From Liolophura sinensis (Eukaryota; Mollusca; Polyplacophora; Chitonida; Chitonidae), in NCBI RefSeq assembly GCF_032854445.1, contig NC_088306.1:19499764-19563763 (forward strand): 64,000 bases of DNA. The letters run 5' to 3'. Position 1 is the first letter of the stretch. Every line of letters starts with the position of its first letter. Both the position numbers and the translations under genes were made by a program. Below the pieces are notes generated by a model. That model saw nothing but the letters and a program-made list of their open reading frames with translations. It ran no database searches and was not told the origin of the DNA. Positions 1-11,960 of this stretch are shown piece after piece.

Positions 1-90
1 GAGTTTGGAAGGGTGTGCCCCAGGAAGCAGGGAAGCACTGAAGCACAACGCCAATACACCCACAGACTACTGATAGAGGTACTTCAGTTT
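1..90 (+). CDS. Candidate internal exon, unidentified gene (partial)
   Basis: Frame 1 is open from the window edge and is followed by a good donor, TTT|GTGAGT, at 90/91. The reading would be about 30 residues, rich in Arg and Gln, ending in LIEVLQF. The other two plus frames stop before the donor. I do not recognise the peptide. Its phase-0 end does not obviously join the candidate exon near 601-840, so the two may not belong together. The only evidence is an open frame plus a donor motif. Confidence 0.2.
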
Positions 91-289
91 GTGAGTGATC
101 TCTGTGGGTGTCCAGAACACAGAGGGTGTGCCGCATAAGGCCATATTAGTTGATTTTGTGTTTCTTGTCACCATCACTTGTGCAAAGCTATGTAGCAATA
201 ATAGTGTAATAATAATGTAATCAGTGATGAAAAAGAGAAGGTAATCTTAGAGGTAAAATTACACAAATAGTTGTTATAACTGTTCCTTT

Positions 290-480
290 CAGCTCATGCT
301 GGCTTCCTTTCCAGCCATATATGGGAAGGCCTGACAGCAACCTGCGTATGGTCATGGGTTTTCACCTGGCTCTGCTAGGTTTCCTCCGAACATAATGCTA
401 GTCACCATCGTATAAAAGAAATATCCTTGAGTACAACATAAAACACTAGCTATCAAACAACTAAATAAATACAGTTATTC
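290..480 (+). mobile_element. SINE family A copy, 5'-truncated, sense on plus
   Basis: It matches the body and tail of the full-length SINE at 62309-62590: the stretch from GCTCATGCTGGCTTCC through a CATAATGCTAGTCACC-type core to ATATCCTTGAGTACAACATAAAACAC, then AACTAAATAAATA. The tRNA-like head is missing. Numerous substitutions indicate an old copy. Confidence 0.75.
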
Positions 481-600
481 CTACTGATTTTTCTATTTAG
501 TTGGCTTTCTGTGTAAATACACTTACATTTATGAATTTCTCTGTAAATTGTGTGTATAGTAAACATGCCAGCACACCTCAAAAGCTTAGATGGCAAATGA

Positions 601-840
601 AAAGAAACCGAAAATCATTCACCTGATGAATGGCCTAAAGGTGCAGATTTGATACACGCTGAGCGGGAGCTGATGCTTCGCTACACCTACAGGTGTGTCC
701 CCTGTGAGCCAATCACAGAGCACCTGTATGACAATGTTGCTCTAGGTGTAGCATTCAGGCCATCTTACAGCTTGGAGGACTCAGACCTGCTCAGACTGCC
801 TATCGGAGTAACCCCCACAGGCACAGCCAACAGCTCTCTG
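601..840 (+). CDS. Candidate exon, unidentified gene
   Basis: An open frame runs from 601 (after a TGA at 598-600) to a donor CTG|GTAATT at 840/841. The translation looks protein-like rather than random. It includes SPDEWPKGADLIHAERE, a CVPC pair, EHLYDNVALGVAF and LPIGVTPTGTANSSL. Codon phase at the donor is 0. The acceptor is uncertain: AGs at 603-604, 639-640 and 645-646 all lack a good pyrimidine tract. I cannot assign a family. It could be an exon of the same gene as 1115-1263, although their phases disagree as drawn. Confidence 0.3.
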
Positions 841-1114
841 GTAATTTCATGCTTGCAATTTTGCTTTATCTCTCTTATCGGGAGCAGAAGCCCCTAGGCC
901 ATTGATCCTCGGAAAGGCGAAGGCCCTCAGACTCGTGAACCAACTCCGTGGATTCAACTTGGGTCTTTCCTAGACATTATCACTAGGCAGCCCTCCCGCC
1001 TCCCAGTTGCCTGAACTCTAGGAGCCACCATGGCTGTAAATCTATACAGAAAGTAAAAAAAAGAAATGACGTTACACTACAGCTGAGACGTTTGCATTCT
1101 ATATCCTGCTACAG

Positions 1115-1263
1115 TGGCTATCGGCATCACTGTGGTCGTCTATGGCAGTGTAATCTGCTGGGAGATTCTGGTGATGAGCGGCCTCATGCCTCAGGTTGAC
1201 AGTTACACCAGGTGTTATTTTAGGATGACCCCTTATCTGATGCCATGTGCTCTGTTGGTGTGA
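1115..1263 (+). CDS. Candidate terminal exon with a membrane-spanning segment
   Basis: An acceptor (TCCTGCTACAG, ending at 1114) precedes a reading frame starting with two bases of a split codon. The frame reads AIGITVVVYGSVICWEILVM, a convincing membrane helix, then SGLMPQVDSYT and a Cys- and Met-rich tail ending in TGA at 1261-1263. An internal CAG|GTTGAC at about 1190 could instead be a donor. The exon needs a phase-1 partner, whereas the candidate donor at 840 is phase 0, so the model is incomplete. Family not recognised. Confidence 0.28.
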
Positions 1264-1664
1264 TAAGCCCATGTGATAGGCATACGATTGATAATGTTAA
1301 GGTTACTTCTGTATCAACCAGACACTTTATTTTTCACTACTCATCGTCTACACCCTCAGTTTAATGACGGCAGTGTGTCACTGTTAAGAGTATTTGACTT
1401 GCTTTATGTACCCATCCTAACTAACATTGCACACTGTAAAAGGCACAGGCTCCAAGTTTTGGTTGAATTTTATGACCTTTGTGCACAGAAGTATATTGGT
1501 TTGAGGTGAAGATTAATTATACCCAATTCGAAAGGAAATATTGGCACAAGATTTATGCTTAAGTCCGTACGTTCTGACAAGAGAAAATTGTATTCACATG
1601 CTGGCAATATTGGTTAAATAGAAAAAACAATCTGTATCTGATGATGAAGAAAAAAAAAAAACTA

Positions 1665-1864
1665 NNNNNNNNNNNNNNNNNNNNNNNNNNNNNNNNNNNN
1701 NNNNNNNNNNNNNNNNNNNNNNNNNNNNNNNNNNNNNNNNNNNNNNNNNNNNNNNNNNNNNNNNNNNNNNNNNNNNNNNNNNNNNNNNNNNNNNNNNNNN
1801 NNNNNNNNNNNNNNNNNNNNNNNNNNNNNNNNNNNNNNNNNNNNNNNNNNNNNNNNNNNNNNNN
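1665..1864. other. Assembly gap (200 N)
   Basis: The run is exactly 200 Ns, which suggests a placeholder of fixed size. The sequence before it ends in a poly(A) stretch, a common place for assemblies to break. Confidence 0.99.
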
Positions 1865-4800
1865 CAGATGCTAAAATGATGACAAAACAGGCTCTACGAG
1901 ATGAAATGTTCTTTATGTGCTCTTTTAAATCATAAGATGTGTGCAGTATATCGTTCTTAGATCTGGTTGGTCAACCCCTCTAAATTGAATTGAAAAATGA
2001 ATTAATTCAAACATCATGGGTATCATCAAGAATAATACTGTACAGCTTGGACCTGAAAAGTTCAACCTAGAAATTATCTTTCTCTCTCCTCCTTTCAGCC
2101 ACACACAATGGCACAAAACAGCCATTTGTGAGTTTATTTTGTACAGTCCTGAGAAAACATGACATTAAATGTATCAGCCAAAATTTAAGTGATTTAATGC
2201 CATGTAATTCGTGGACTTGTTTGTCTTACGTGAAAAGCAGTGATATCGGGAAGACCATGTTACACCCTAACATGATGCGTTGTCTCAGCTGTGAATCTAA
2301 CCCATGCAATGTAAACTAATGCAATCAGACCCTTAGATCTGAGTTGTGTCATACACTGAACCCCATAAACTCAGCAACTTGGGTACTGGATACTCCCTTG
2401 GTTAAGGCGCTCAGCATACAAAGATAGAATGGGTACTGCTGGCCCAGTGTTAGTGTACCAGCTGAGCCTGAGGACATGTAATGATGATGTCATATCCGAT
2501 GTCTTTAGCATGGTATTTCAGTGAGGTAGCACTACTGTGTGATAACTCTCATTCTTGTAATGTTTTTGAACATGTGACCTGCTCTTTATAGCCAATACAC
2601 ATGTAATTGTAACATGAATACACCATCCCTCTGATGAATAACATATCCATGTCTTTACTTTAACAAAACACTGGAAGAGAAATGTAATTTTTATTGAGGT
2701 CTTGTTCAAAAAAATAAAACCAAAATATGATGACAGGCTTTGTTGGCTATTTTCGAGCTTTCTAGAAAATTCAAGGACAGTAAATACATTTAGTGTACAC
2801 AGATCATGTTAAGATGTCTGTGAAAGTTGCAGGGTACCAATTCACAAAGGTGGAAAAACCTTTGGCTGCATGATGTTTTCCCACATATCACTGTAGAAGG
2901 CCAAAAAATGTGGTTGATATTTAAATACATAAGACACTTTTTGGCATGATAAAGTGAGTATGAATTAAGCCGTTGGTGTTAATTTTACAGGTTTCGAATC
3001 TGGCATTTGTACATATTAATCATCAGCCTTAATGGAAGTTCAGTGTCATACTCACAAGATCATTTTCCAAAATATCCTTCAGCACAGCTAATTAAGAACT
3101 AATGAAGTTAGTATATAAAGTAAAAAATTAGAATGGAATCCTGTAAAGAGATGCTTTCAGAGTTTTCATTGAAGCTGCTCAAAAAAAGCCGGACAAACTG
3201 TTTTAGGTAAATGTTGTGTACTATATATCTTTGTTTTCTAGAAGGTATCTAGAATGGAAAATGTTCTTTTCATGGACTTTTGATTCACTCTCATACATAT
3301 CCAATCCAGCCTGTCCAACCAGAACAGCTAATTCTAGGCCATTTCCCAATAAACCATTCATTAATGGTATTAGCACCACATGTGAGCCAAGAAAATAGAA
3401 AATCAATGTAAAGTCATTAGGCCAAACGAAATAGCAGCCAGCTATGCAGCAATTCCCATTATTGCCTATACCTGTGTGTATGTAATTGGTAAGACAAGCT
3501 TTCTATATAGTCTGGCTGGCTGTGGGAAGTACATGTAAACCAATTAGACCTCAGATATCTTCCATATAAAGCGCAGTGATGTCCCGGCACACGGAGGATG
3601 TAATACGAAGGTGTATGTACACATCTGTAATTCTCCCTTACCTCACATTAGCTTCATTGTTGGGTTCTGGTTGTGGTTGAGTTCTTGGTATTTTTCAGAG
3701 CCATGGACATAAAATCCCTACGATGACCTTACCTACTATACCGCCCCCCAGACTCACAACCAGCATGCCACCACTACACATAGTGGCGGTAAGTTACGAT
3801 AACATAGGACCATTCATGTAGTCTTGCACGAAGTATCTTTTGCTGTCCACCAGTATTGCTTTGTTGCTTATTTAATACTCTACCTGGAGAACTGACCTGA
3901 TATGATGTTGATATTAAAGTTTCGTGAGCAAATTAAGGAACTGGACTCCTTCAGTGGACAGCTATAAAACCTTCGACACAACCATACTGGCGCAAGAACT
4001 ATATCCTCCAATGAGAAGTAGCCGATATAATACCCTATAATGTAGTTGCAGGGCAGGTACTCTTTTGTTGATCTCAAAAGGCAAGGTTAATTTGGCTCAA
4101 GTTTACACTGTTTTGGCCTAAATATGGCACTTTTTATTTTGTCAGTACTTGAAAGTGCAGCATCCAGATATCAAGACTGTGAGTTAACCTGGATTATGAA
4201 AGTAGAATATAGATGGAGATTGACCTGGGCCTATTGTGCCCGGAACCTTTGGGAGTGGTGGACTTTACAGCAATCACCCCTCTGTAATAACACTGTAATC
4301 CAAGCCATAATATTGCCCATCCTACAATCCTACCATAGGACAATGACTATGAAATCACCCATAATACTGTATAATAACCCATACAAATTGACAAACCTGT
4401 CATCATTAGGCTCTGCTGCTCTATTAAAGGTCCATAATATTTGCCGTAATGGTAAACGTGTCATAATACAATTCATGCTATCAACCAGAAAAAAAAAAAA
4501 CAGAAGAAACTATTGCCTGAATGGAATTCCTTGTTACTAAGACTGTTTTCAGTAATAGAATTAGTGCCTTTATATAAATCTGTAAAATATTATGTGTAAA
4601 TTGAGCAAGGAATTATAATTGTATATACATAACTGAATGAAGATTTAAATGCATAGTCATTATATGTCTGTTTAAATTTTGAACAGTGTCGTGCCCAATT
4701 TTCTGAGAATTCAACTTGGTATTTCCTGCCATTAACCCAGCAATCATTGTAATAAAGTATCATTAGTGTTGATGTTGTGCAGCAATGATATTTATACTGC

Positions 4801-5320
4801 CACTGTCACAGGATTTAGGGCAATATGATACAGGTATGCCAACACAGCATATATAGACCCAAGATGTTAATAAATTGGTCTTCACAGCTTTTATTTGGTG
4901 GAAACTTTTCAAAATTGTTTAAATGAACAATTGACTTGACACGTGTCTTGGTAATTAGAGATACTACGCCATAACGTCAAATTTATTGTATCCTTCATAT
5001 TGCCATTATTATCATCATTCAGAAATTTAAGTTTCAAAGGACCACATATCCTAATACCATATTTGGAAGATACTTTAATTACTTATAATTACTGAAGGCA
5101 TGATAATGTGAGTGCAACAAGTACATGTAAAGTCAGGCTCAGGGCATGATCTGCCTAGAAACACTTGTGAACCAAAAAAAAAAAAAAATTAATGCCTTAA
5201 CAGTGTTTATTTTTATTTCATTTGAAGCAAAACGACATGGATTTGCTTGTTGTTATCATGGTTTAACAGGTTAGTAAGGAATTTTCATCTCTAGTTATAT
5301 GTTTATCATCAAGTTTTTTG
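1865..5320. other. No gene recognised; AT-rich DNA
   Basis: Only short random open frames occur. There is no array or element I could match elsewhere in the window. An imperfect 10-bp inverted repeat with a 4-base loop lies near 3767-3791 (GCCACCACTA / TAGTGGCGGT). Confidence 0.5.
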
Positions 5321-5324
5321 CAGC

Positions 5325-5685
5325 GAGATATGGCTCGGTGCTGACCTGCACTGGCTCATGGGGTGCAAGTTAAATACCAACCGTCTGCTTCAGGAGCAGT
5401 AGATCTAGGGTCAATCCTTGGTTGAGTCACCCATAAGACCCTAAAAGAGGAATCTGTAACTTCCTCACTTGGCGGTCAGCATGAAGGGGATAGTGTAATG
5501 ACTGATTGACCTGTATCAGTATAATGGCTTGGACGAGGCGGCTTACTTGCATACAGTGAAGCAGCACTAGATAAAAGAGTGGTGGAAATGCGTCCTGCAA
5601 CAAGTAGGATACATTCTAAGGATTCCTTCGTCGTCATGTGACCGAAAAGTTGTTAAGTACGACGTTAAACCCCAAGCACCATGGG
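5325..5685 (+). mobile_element. SINE family B copy, plus
   Basis: The tRNA-like head is recognisable (CTTCAGGAGCAGTAGATC, then GGGTCAATCCTTGGTTGAGTC as degenerate B-box region). It is followed by the family-B body (AGCATGAAGGGGATAGTG, CAGTATAATGGCTTGG, AAGCAGCACTAGATAAAAG) and the family-B tail (GATTCCTTCGTCGTCATGTG, TACGACGTTAAACCCCAAGC). Its counterparts are at 21195-21515, 24658-24990 and 61650-61980. Confidence 0.8.
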
Positions 5686-5867
5686 GACCGTGTGTTTCTA
5701 GATTCGATCAGCATGATCTCATTGTGCCTACAGGGCCTTGTTGAGAATAAGTAGTCAGTGTTGCTCTGTGTCATTCTTATATTCATTCCTTGGTCACAAA
5801 TCAGTGTCTTTAAGTCCAAACACTCAGTTTCCTCTACCTATAAAACAGACCTCTATCATATGTATGT

Positions 5868-5936
5868 ATATGCTTGGGGTTTAAAGCTGTACTTAACATT
5901 TTTTCAGTCATATGACAGTGTCAAGTCATTAGGTTT
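5868..5936 (-). mobile_element. SINE family B tail fragment, minus
   Basis: GCTTGGGGTTTAAAGCTGTA, then TTTTTCAGTCATATGACAG, is the reverse complement of the family-B 3' end (GTCATATGACTGAAAAATTG and GACGTTAAACCCCAAGC). No head or body is present. Confidence 0.55.
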
Positions 5937-6009
5937 GCGTTCATATATTGTGTCTTTTTGTGGCAGGGTGAGTCCATGCTGGCGAAGTGATTCTGCCACT
6001 AAAGTATTA

Positions 6010-6435
6010 ATCATGCTGAAGACACGAAGACACGAGACATGACACCAGTCACTTTATACCTTACCCACTCAAATTATACCCTCACCTCAGTCACATTATA
6101 CCCCCACCCAGGCACATTATATCCCCGTCCAGGCACATTATCCAGGCACATTATACCCCCACCCCAGGCACTTTATACCCCCACCTCAGTCACATTATAC
6201 CCCCACCCAGGCACATTATACCCCCACCCAGGCACATTATACCACCACCCAGGCACATTATACTGATACCAGGCCAATCAATCCTGTTTCCTCGCTCTAA
6301 CTTCTTAGTGCTGAGTACCAAACGAATCAGCAGCAAGTTACATTTTAAAAGTCTTTGGTAGGACCCGGCCTGGGTTTGATCCCAGGGTCTCTCGACTTTG
6401 AATTGGACACTCTAATCATTAGGCCGATACAAGCG
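6010..6435 (-). mobile_element. SINE family C copy, minus, with internal 21-bp array
   Basis: Read on the minus strand from 6435, the sequence starts with a tRNA-like head (GGCCTAATGATTAGAGTGTC as A-box region; CTGGGATCAAACCC as B box). It continues into a body shared with 59800-60043 (the plus-strand words CCAATCAATCCTGTTTCCT and CTTAGTGCTGAGTACC). It ends in the array listed separately. The second copy has the same GACATGAC...GACACC end with a single array unit. Confidence 0.65.
6050..6265. repeat. Tandem array, ~21-bp unit (~10 copies)
   Basis: The unit is approximately ACATTATACCCCCACCCAGGC, with variants having CCTCAGTC or GTCC in place of the C-rich part. It forms the distal end of a family-C SINE, suggesting that the array expanded from a short motif present once in the other copy near 59840. 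Confidence 0.9.
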
Positions 6436-6439
6436 TTCT

Positions 6440-8490
6440 CGGTCATATATAAGCAAAGTGTTTGGAAATATGTTGCTATACAACCAGATAAATAAAAGAA
6501 AAGAAATTATTTAAAACAGTATTTCTAGGTTTATCCACTGTCTGAAATACTTTCACATTGAATATGCTGTCTCACTTAATTAGGTACCATACATGTACAA
6601 CTATATCATGTTAAATGCACAAGGAATGACACCCAGTCCAGTCACAGTGTCTATGTGTATGGACACCTCCTTGGGATTATGTGTTGAAGCTGAAATTCAT
6701 GTACCACCCATCAACAAAAACGAAGATTCCGGGTCACAAAGCCAATTCACGTACGATGTTTAGCTCAAAACGCAAAAGAACTAAGAATGTATATAAGTGT
6801 GTAAGTAAGACGGAGTCATGTTTGTTGGAAACTCTAGGAGCTATAGCAAATGAGATGGAATGTATTAGAAAATAATTGTAAAAGAATGCCATGTACAGGT
6901 CATCCAGTTCTCAAGTTGTCATGGTCCAGCGATTGGGTTGTAAAAAGTTGATCCATAGGAGAACACAGCAGGCGGGCTGGAACTGGGATGGCAGTGGTGG
7001 TCAAATGTCACTGGGCAATACGTTTAATGGCCAGAGACGGACGTGAGAGCAGAAATAAGCGTGCTCATTCCTTCATCCATGTGCCGAGTTTATTCCTCAT
7101 ATTTCCAGCCGAGTGTAATATTGACCAATCAGTAGCACTGCCCACTGGGATGGACAGCTCGGGAGATTAAGCAGTTTTTCCAAAATAAGGTCTTCTCAGT
7201 GCGACCAGTTGAAGTCATCCTAAAAATGTCGTTGTTGTGATGTATATAATGATACGTGCGTCACTTCGGCATTTCTCAGAATAAAAATTGATCTCTTTGT
7301 TTTTTTTTACTGTTGACTGATCATACAGTAGCCATTAATACATCATAAACCTCACCACATCATCATTTGAGTAGAACATGCATTCTTGAGAATAGCTCAA
7401 GACCAAATTATCAGGTAAATAATTGAAGTAAATTAATAAGTAATATGCATAGAATACACAAAGGCAAGTTTACATTAAAAGTATTCATTTGTAGGGAAAA
7501 AGTGGTGATAAGAAATGAACAAATTGTGTTAAATAATGTACAGAAATTGACTGAATTGGATTGACTGACTGATTGATTGATTGATTGAATGATTAGGAGT
7601 GTTTAATGCTTTACTCAAGTATTTTTTTTATTCATTCAATGGCAGTCAGTTTAACATGGGTGTAGGATTAAACAAGAGTGCCAAGAGTAAAATGACCACT
7701 CTTTGGCTTAACATAACTGACAAACTGTCCCACATTTGATATGCAGAGTTTAGGCCCACAAACTGACCTCAAGGTGTTTGCATTAAGGTGGAGGAATTTT
7801 TAGGTTTTCCTTCGTTGGAATTGAACTTATTTTGAGTGAAAGACAATCATCTTAATACTAACCAACCAGCCATGACAAGAGCCCCCCCCCCCCCCTATCT
7901 CCCCCTTATTTCACTGATTACTCTAAAACATGGAAGATCAGAAACTATGTCTAAATTGTATATTGGCAAGGCTTATGAAATACAACTCCCAAATTTTGTT
8001 TGTGGGTGCCTGCATGGGTGTACTTTGGCACCAGTGCTTAAAAAAGCTTCACTGATTTTTACAGTTATCATTTAAGGGCAAATCAACTGTGAACATCTGC
8101 ATGACCTCATGTGCAGTCAGAATTATGCCGAGGAAGGAAAGACAGGGATTAAAAAACCTGGTTTGTTCCACATTACCGAACACTTCCATATCTTAACCTC
8201 CATTGATTTTTCCTTCTGTTGCCCGTAATTTCTTCTCAGGCTTCAATGAAATAAACATATTTCCGGAGCGCAGACGCTTTCACCAGTGAGCGCGATTGTC
8301 AATAATCAGAAACAGAAGAAAGTGCAGAGGTAATTGTGCAAGCAGACTGCAAGTCAGGCTGCGTTTGCTTTGTTTTTTTTGTCTTTCTTTTCTTTAGATT
8401 TTTATTCCTGGTGCAGTGAAACGTGTTAATGTTTCCTTTAATTGGAATTTGTGGTAATCCGCAATATCGATGTGAATTATCTGAGCTGTT
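6440..8490. other. No gene recognised
   Basis: AT-rich sequence with a short (GATT)n run near 7567-7590 and a poly(C) tract near 7880-7895. The open frames here are short and unlike any family I know. Confidence 0.5.
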
Positions 8491-8815
8491 CTTTGTGCCT
8501 CCCTCTAGAGTGCCTCACAAGGCTATATGTGAAGCTCAGATCAGGAGGAAATGTCTGAGACATGCTGTCTTTTGTGCCATCACTCAGAGTGCCTCACAAG
8601 GCTATATGTGAAGCTCAGATCAGGAGGAAATGTCTGAGACATGCTGTTCTTTGTGCCTCCCTCTAGAGTGCCTCACAAGGCTATATGTGAAGCTCAGATC
8701 AGGAGGAAATGTCTGAGACATGCTTTTCTTTGTGCCTCCCCTTAGAGTGCCTCACAAGGTTATATGCCTACCCCTAGAGTGCCTCACAATGTAATATGTG
8801 AACCTCAGATCAGCG
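8491..8815. repeat. Tandem array, 79-bp unit (~4 copies)
   Basis: Unit starts fall at about 8491, 8570, 8649 and 8728. Each begins CTTTGTGCC and carries AGAGTGCCTCACAAGG, AAGCTCAGATCAGGAGG and TCTGAGACATGCT. The first three units are nearly identical; the fourth is degraded and partly duplicated internally. Confidence 0.92.
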
Positions 8816-8937
8816 GGGAAATTTATTTTTATCTGGAAATCAAGAAATCAAGTGAAACACAGTTTAATATGGAAGATCAATGACTGTCAATGAATTCTGA
8901 ATCACACCAATTCAAATCTTGCTGAACATGAAAACTT

Positions 8938-9240
8938 TTGAAAATACAGTGCTTAAAGGATAAGAAAATGGAGTGTATAAAGGATAAGAAAATACAATGT
9001 GTGATGGATAAGAAAATACAAGGCTTAAATGTTAAAAAAAGGCAACGCTTAAAGGATAAGAAAATGCACGGTACAGTAAAAAGGATAAGAAAACAGTGCT
9101 TAAAGGATAAGGAAATACAATGCTTGAAGGATAAGAAAATGCAATGCCTTAAGGTTAAGAAAATACAGTGCTTAAAGGATAAGAAAATACAAAAGAAAAG
9201 TGCAAAGTGCTGGAGTAAGGATTATAAAATGTAAATGTAT
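8938..9240. repeat. Tandem array, ~24-bp unit (~11-12 copies)
   Basis: The unit is approximately AAGGATAAGAAAATACAGTG plus CTTA. Because the period is a multiple of three, one plus frame stays open for 98 codons as a KDKKIQCL-type repeat. I read this as a minisatellite and not as a gene: the frame has no splice context and follows the DNA period exactly. Confidence 0.9.
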
Positions 9241-10515
9241 CAACAATATTAAGGAAATAATGTGTCGTTAAAAAAAATTGTAACATTGTGGATAAGAAAA
9301 TTAAAATGTATTAAAAGACAGTGTGTTTTCATTGTGATGGACTTTCTGCAAAGAAGCCAGTGTGCCTTATAATGTGGCAAAGGCCCTAACTGAAATTTTA
9401 TTGCAGTGTTTTAATTGGCAACTTAAAATCTTGGCAACACATGTGGTGTATGAACGAATGCATGAAGGCTTGGTTACTGTAATTAACCTAAAATTTCTTC
9501 AGGTGTTATATTACTCAATTTTGCTTGATGTTGAGGGCTTCATTCTTCTTAGAAAGATGATTTGATGTTTGTTTGAGAGGTATACATACTGGGAAAAGGT
9601 CATTTTCAGCACCAAAATAATCTTGTATTGCCTTTGTTTGCCTCTAATGTGTATTTGTTTGGGGAATTTTTTACAGCATACATAGTACTGCTTATTCAGC
9701 ATTTTCAAGCATTTCATATATGGATATATGGATATACTACATGTACAGGTTGGTCTTTTTATGGCAAACACAGTACTGGGTCAGTAATTCAGTGGCATAG
9801 AAAACAGTAGGACATGGCATACTTTTCATCCAAAAAATATAAAATATTTTTTATTTTTGTCATATAAAATAAATCAAATCGAATCAGATTAATGGCGACC
9901 AGCAAAATGAAGGACCTTGCACAAACATGTTCACCGTTACACACATAAAATTACTATGGATCCGTGAAGACTTAAAAACCCTGTGAAGCGATTTCAGGGC
10001 AATTTCTCCAGCCATCCCAAAGCTATTAAGGCAACCTCTGGGCTTTCGCCTTTTGTGCTGGGGTAGTCCACCGAGGGTCATACCAATTTCGAATTGCTTC
10101 GGAGGTATCTGAGGTAACACAGCATTTTCAAGCATTTCATACATGTGCTTTAACAGGCTAAGCAAAATTGCGAATGGGCAAAGATGTATAAGCTAGCTAA
10201 GTGGCAGCTTTGGGTGTATACGGCTTTGTACCAACCAAAGCAGGATACTGGTATCGAATGCTGACTGAAATACCGTTTACCTTGGAGAGTCATAAATACT
10301 AATCAACCTAGTGGCCTGGCATCAGTCTTTGATAAATTTCTGCTGGTTATCTCCAGTACTTATTTGGACATATCTGGCGGATGTATCAAGCTTTATGATT
10401 GTGGAACTAAAACAACAACAACAAGGCTCCCGACTGTAGGAGGCTGTTAGAAGATAATGTGCTACAGGTATAGCTTTTAATAGAGATAGAGCAATTCTAT
10501 CTTGGATAGCTTCCT
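9241..10515. other. No gene recognised; contains an exact 22-bp direct repeat
   Basis: A 22-base word beginning CAGCATTTTCAAGCATTTC occurs at 9697-9718 and again at 10120-10141. The 9884-10165 stretch is less AT-rich than its surroundings and is open on the minus strand for 93 codons, but the peptide matches no family I recognise. Confidence 0.4.
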
Positions 10516-10516
10516 C

Positions 10517-10681
10517 TCTGACTGTAAATAGGAATGTCTGCCAGCAACCTGTGGATGGTCATGGGTTTCTTCTGGGCTCTGCCTGGTTTCCTCCCACCAT
10601 AATCCTGGCCACCGTCATATAAGTGAACTATTCTTGAATACCAGTATGGCATAAAATACCAATCAAATAAATAAAGAAATC
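10517..10681 (+). mobile_element. SINE family A copy, 5'-truncated, plus
   Basis: It matches GTCTGCCAGCAACCTGTGGA through CCTCCCACCATAATCCTGG, CATATAAGTGAACTATTCTT and the end CCAATCAAATAAATAAA. The head is absent. It resembles the nearby copy at 11128-11247 in its AATACGACATAAAATACC-like tail. Confidence 0.85.
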
Positions 10682-11127
10682 AAAGCATTATTGTGGTGGG
10701 TTGAATATGTAGGGCCTATATATGTAGTCAGATGTACAGCGTAAAACACCAAGCAAAGATGTCTTGGATAGTTGAAGAACTGTGCAGTGTGAGTGTGTTT
10801 TTCAATTCATATTATAGATTTGAGAATTGTTTGTCCTGTTTTTAAAAGAACGGCTCTCAGACATTCTGATGTTTACACATTATTATCTACTGTGTAACAT
10901 GAAAAAAAAAAGAAATCTTGAACATTCACATATCTTAGAATATTTTTGATTCATGTTGAAAGTAATTTTTGTATTAATACCATACACATAGTAGCTACCT
11001 CTGTGAAACATGCAAAAATTAAATTTCGAACATGCACATAACTTCGACTATTTTTTTTATTCATGTTGAAAGTAATTTATGTGTTATAATATGTATTAAC
11101 ATCTATTCATAAGAACAAAACATCTTT

Positions 11128-11247
11128 GTAGTTGTGGGCTTCTTTCCAGGTTCTGCTCAATTTCCTCCCACCAAACTGCTGGCCCTGGTCGTATGAGTGA
11201 AATATTCTTGAATACGACATAAAATACCAATCAAATAAATGAAGAAA
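11128..11247 (+). mobile_element. SINE family A 3' fragment, plus
   Basis: TTGTGGGCTTCTTTCC, TTTCCTCCCACCAAACTGCT, GAGTGAAATATTCTTGAATA and CCAATCAAATAAATGAA align with the 3' half of the full-length element at 62309-62590. Confidence 0.8.
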
Positions 11248-11339
11248 TCAAACCATTTCTATGGTAGGTTGAGTATATAGGGGCTATAAGTGTGTTGTGG
11301 TGTATCACGCATAATCAGTACAACCAGGATAAGTAATTA

Positions 11340-11960
11340 AGGCTATAGTATGAGGTGCCTAGAGCTTGACCAGCAACTCCACATGGCCGTGAGGATAGTA
11401 GACGGCTGGGCAGAAGGGAGAACGTCTAGATTTGTGAAGAAAGCATATCCCATCTTCACATTTGTTGGTGCATTTTCCCCAGAGGGCACTCTAATAAATC
11501 TGGTGGGTAATCTACGTGGCACACACTCCTCCCGGAGCGTTTATCTAGGAGTACCATTCCTGCGGGAGCGCAGGGCAGCCCTAGTGGACGTCGTTGCTAA
11601 GGCCACCATGCTATTCCTTCTCCGCTGGCAGCCAGGGTACAATGGATTGGGGGGATGCAGGGCTTCTCGTAATCTGTGATACCAGCCTCTTTAGACCGCC
11701 TGCTGCAGACCAAAGTGTCCATGGCATAAATCATAATGAGGGCAAGGTGGAATCCTAAGAGTTCCTGGTACTCTGCTGCCGCCCTATGACCAACAGACGG
11801 ACGGACGCTTTGGGGAAAGGGCAGGCGGCAGGCATATGTAGGCGCACGGCAATGGGGGAAGAAGGAACGTTTAGGAAATGAGAAATTTCCTTTGACAGGA
11901 AACTGTCTATTTGGCAGGACCAAGCCTCATTATAGTCTTCTACCAAGCACTTATGATTGG
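11340..11960. other. GC-richer block, function unknown
   Basis: This stretch is clearly less AT-rich than its neighbours and is open for about 109 codons on plus (11350-11679) and 108 on minus (11597-11923). Overlapping open frames on both strands are expected from low stop density, so neither is called as a gene. No domain is recognised. It could be an old exon, a transposon remnant or a regulatory element. Confidence 0.3.

Noticed and set aside
8938-9234. 98-codon Lys-rich open frame that looks like a repeat protein
   Set aside because: It follows a 24-bp minisatellite exactly; a period divisible by three keeps any stop-free frame open. No splice or start context.
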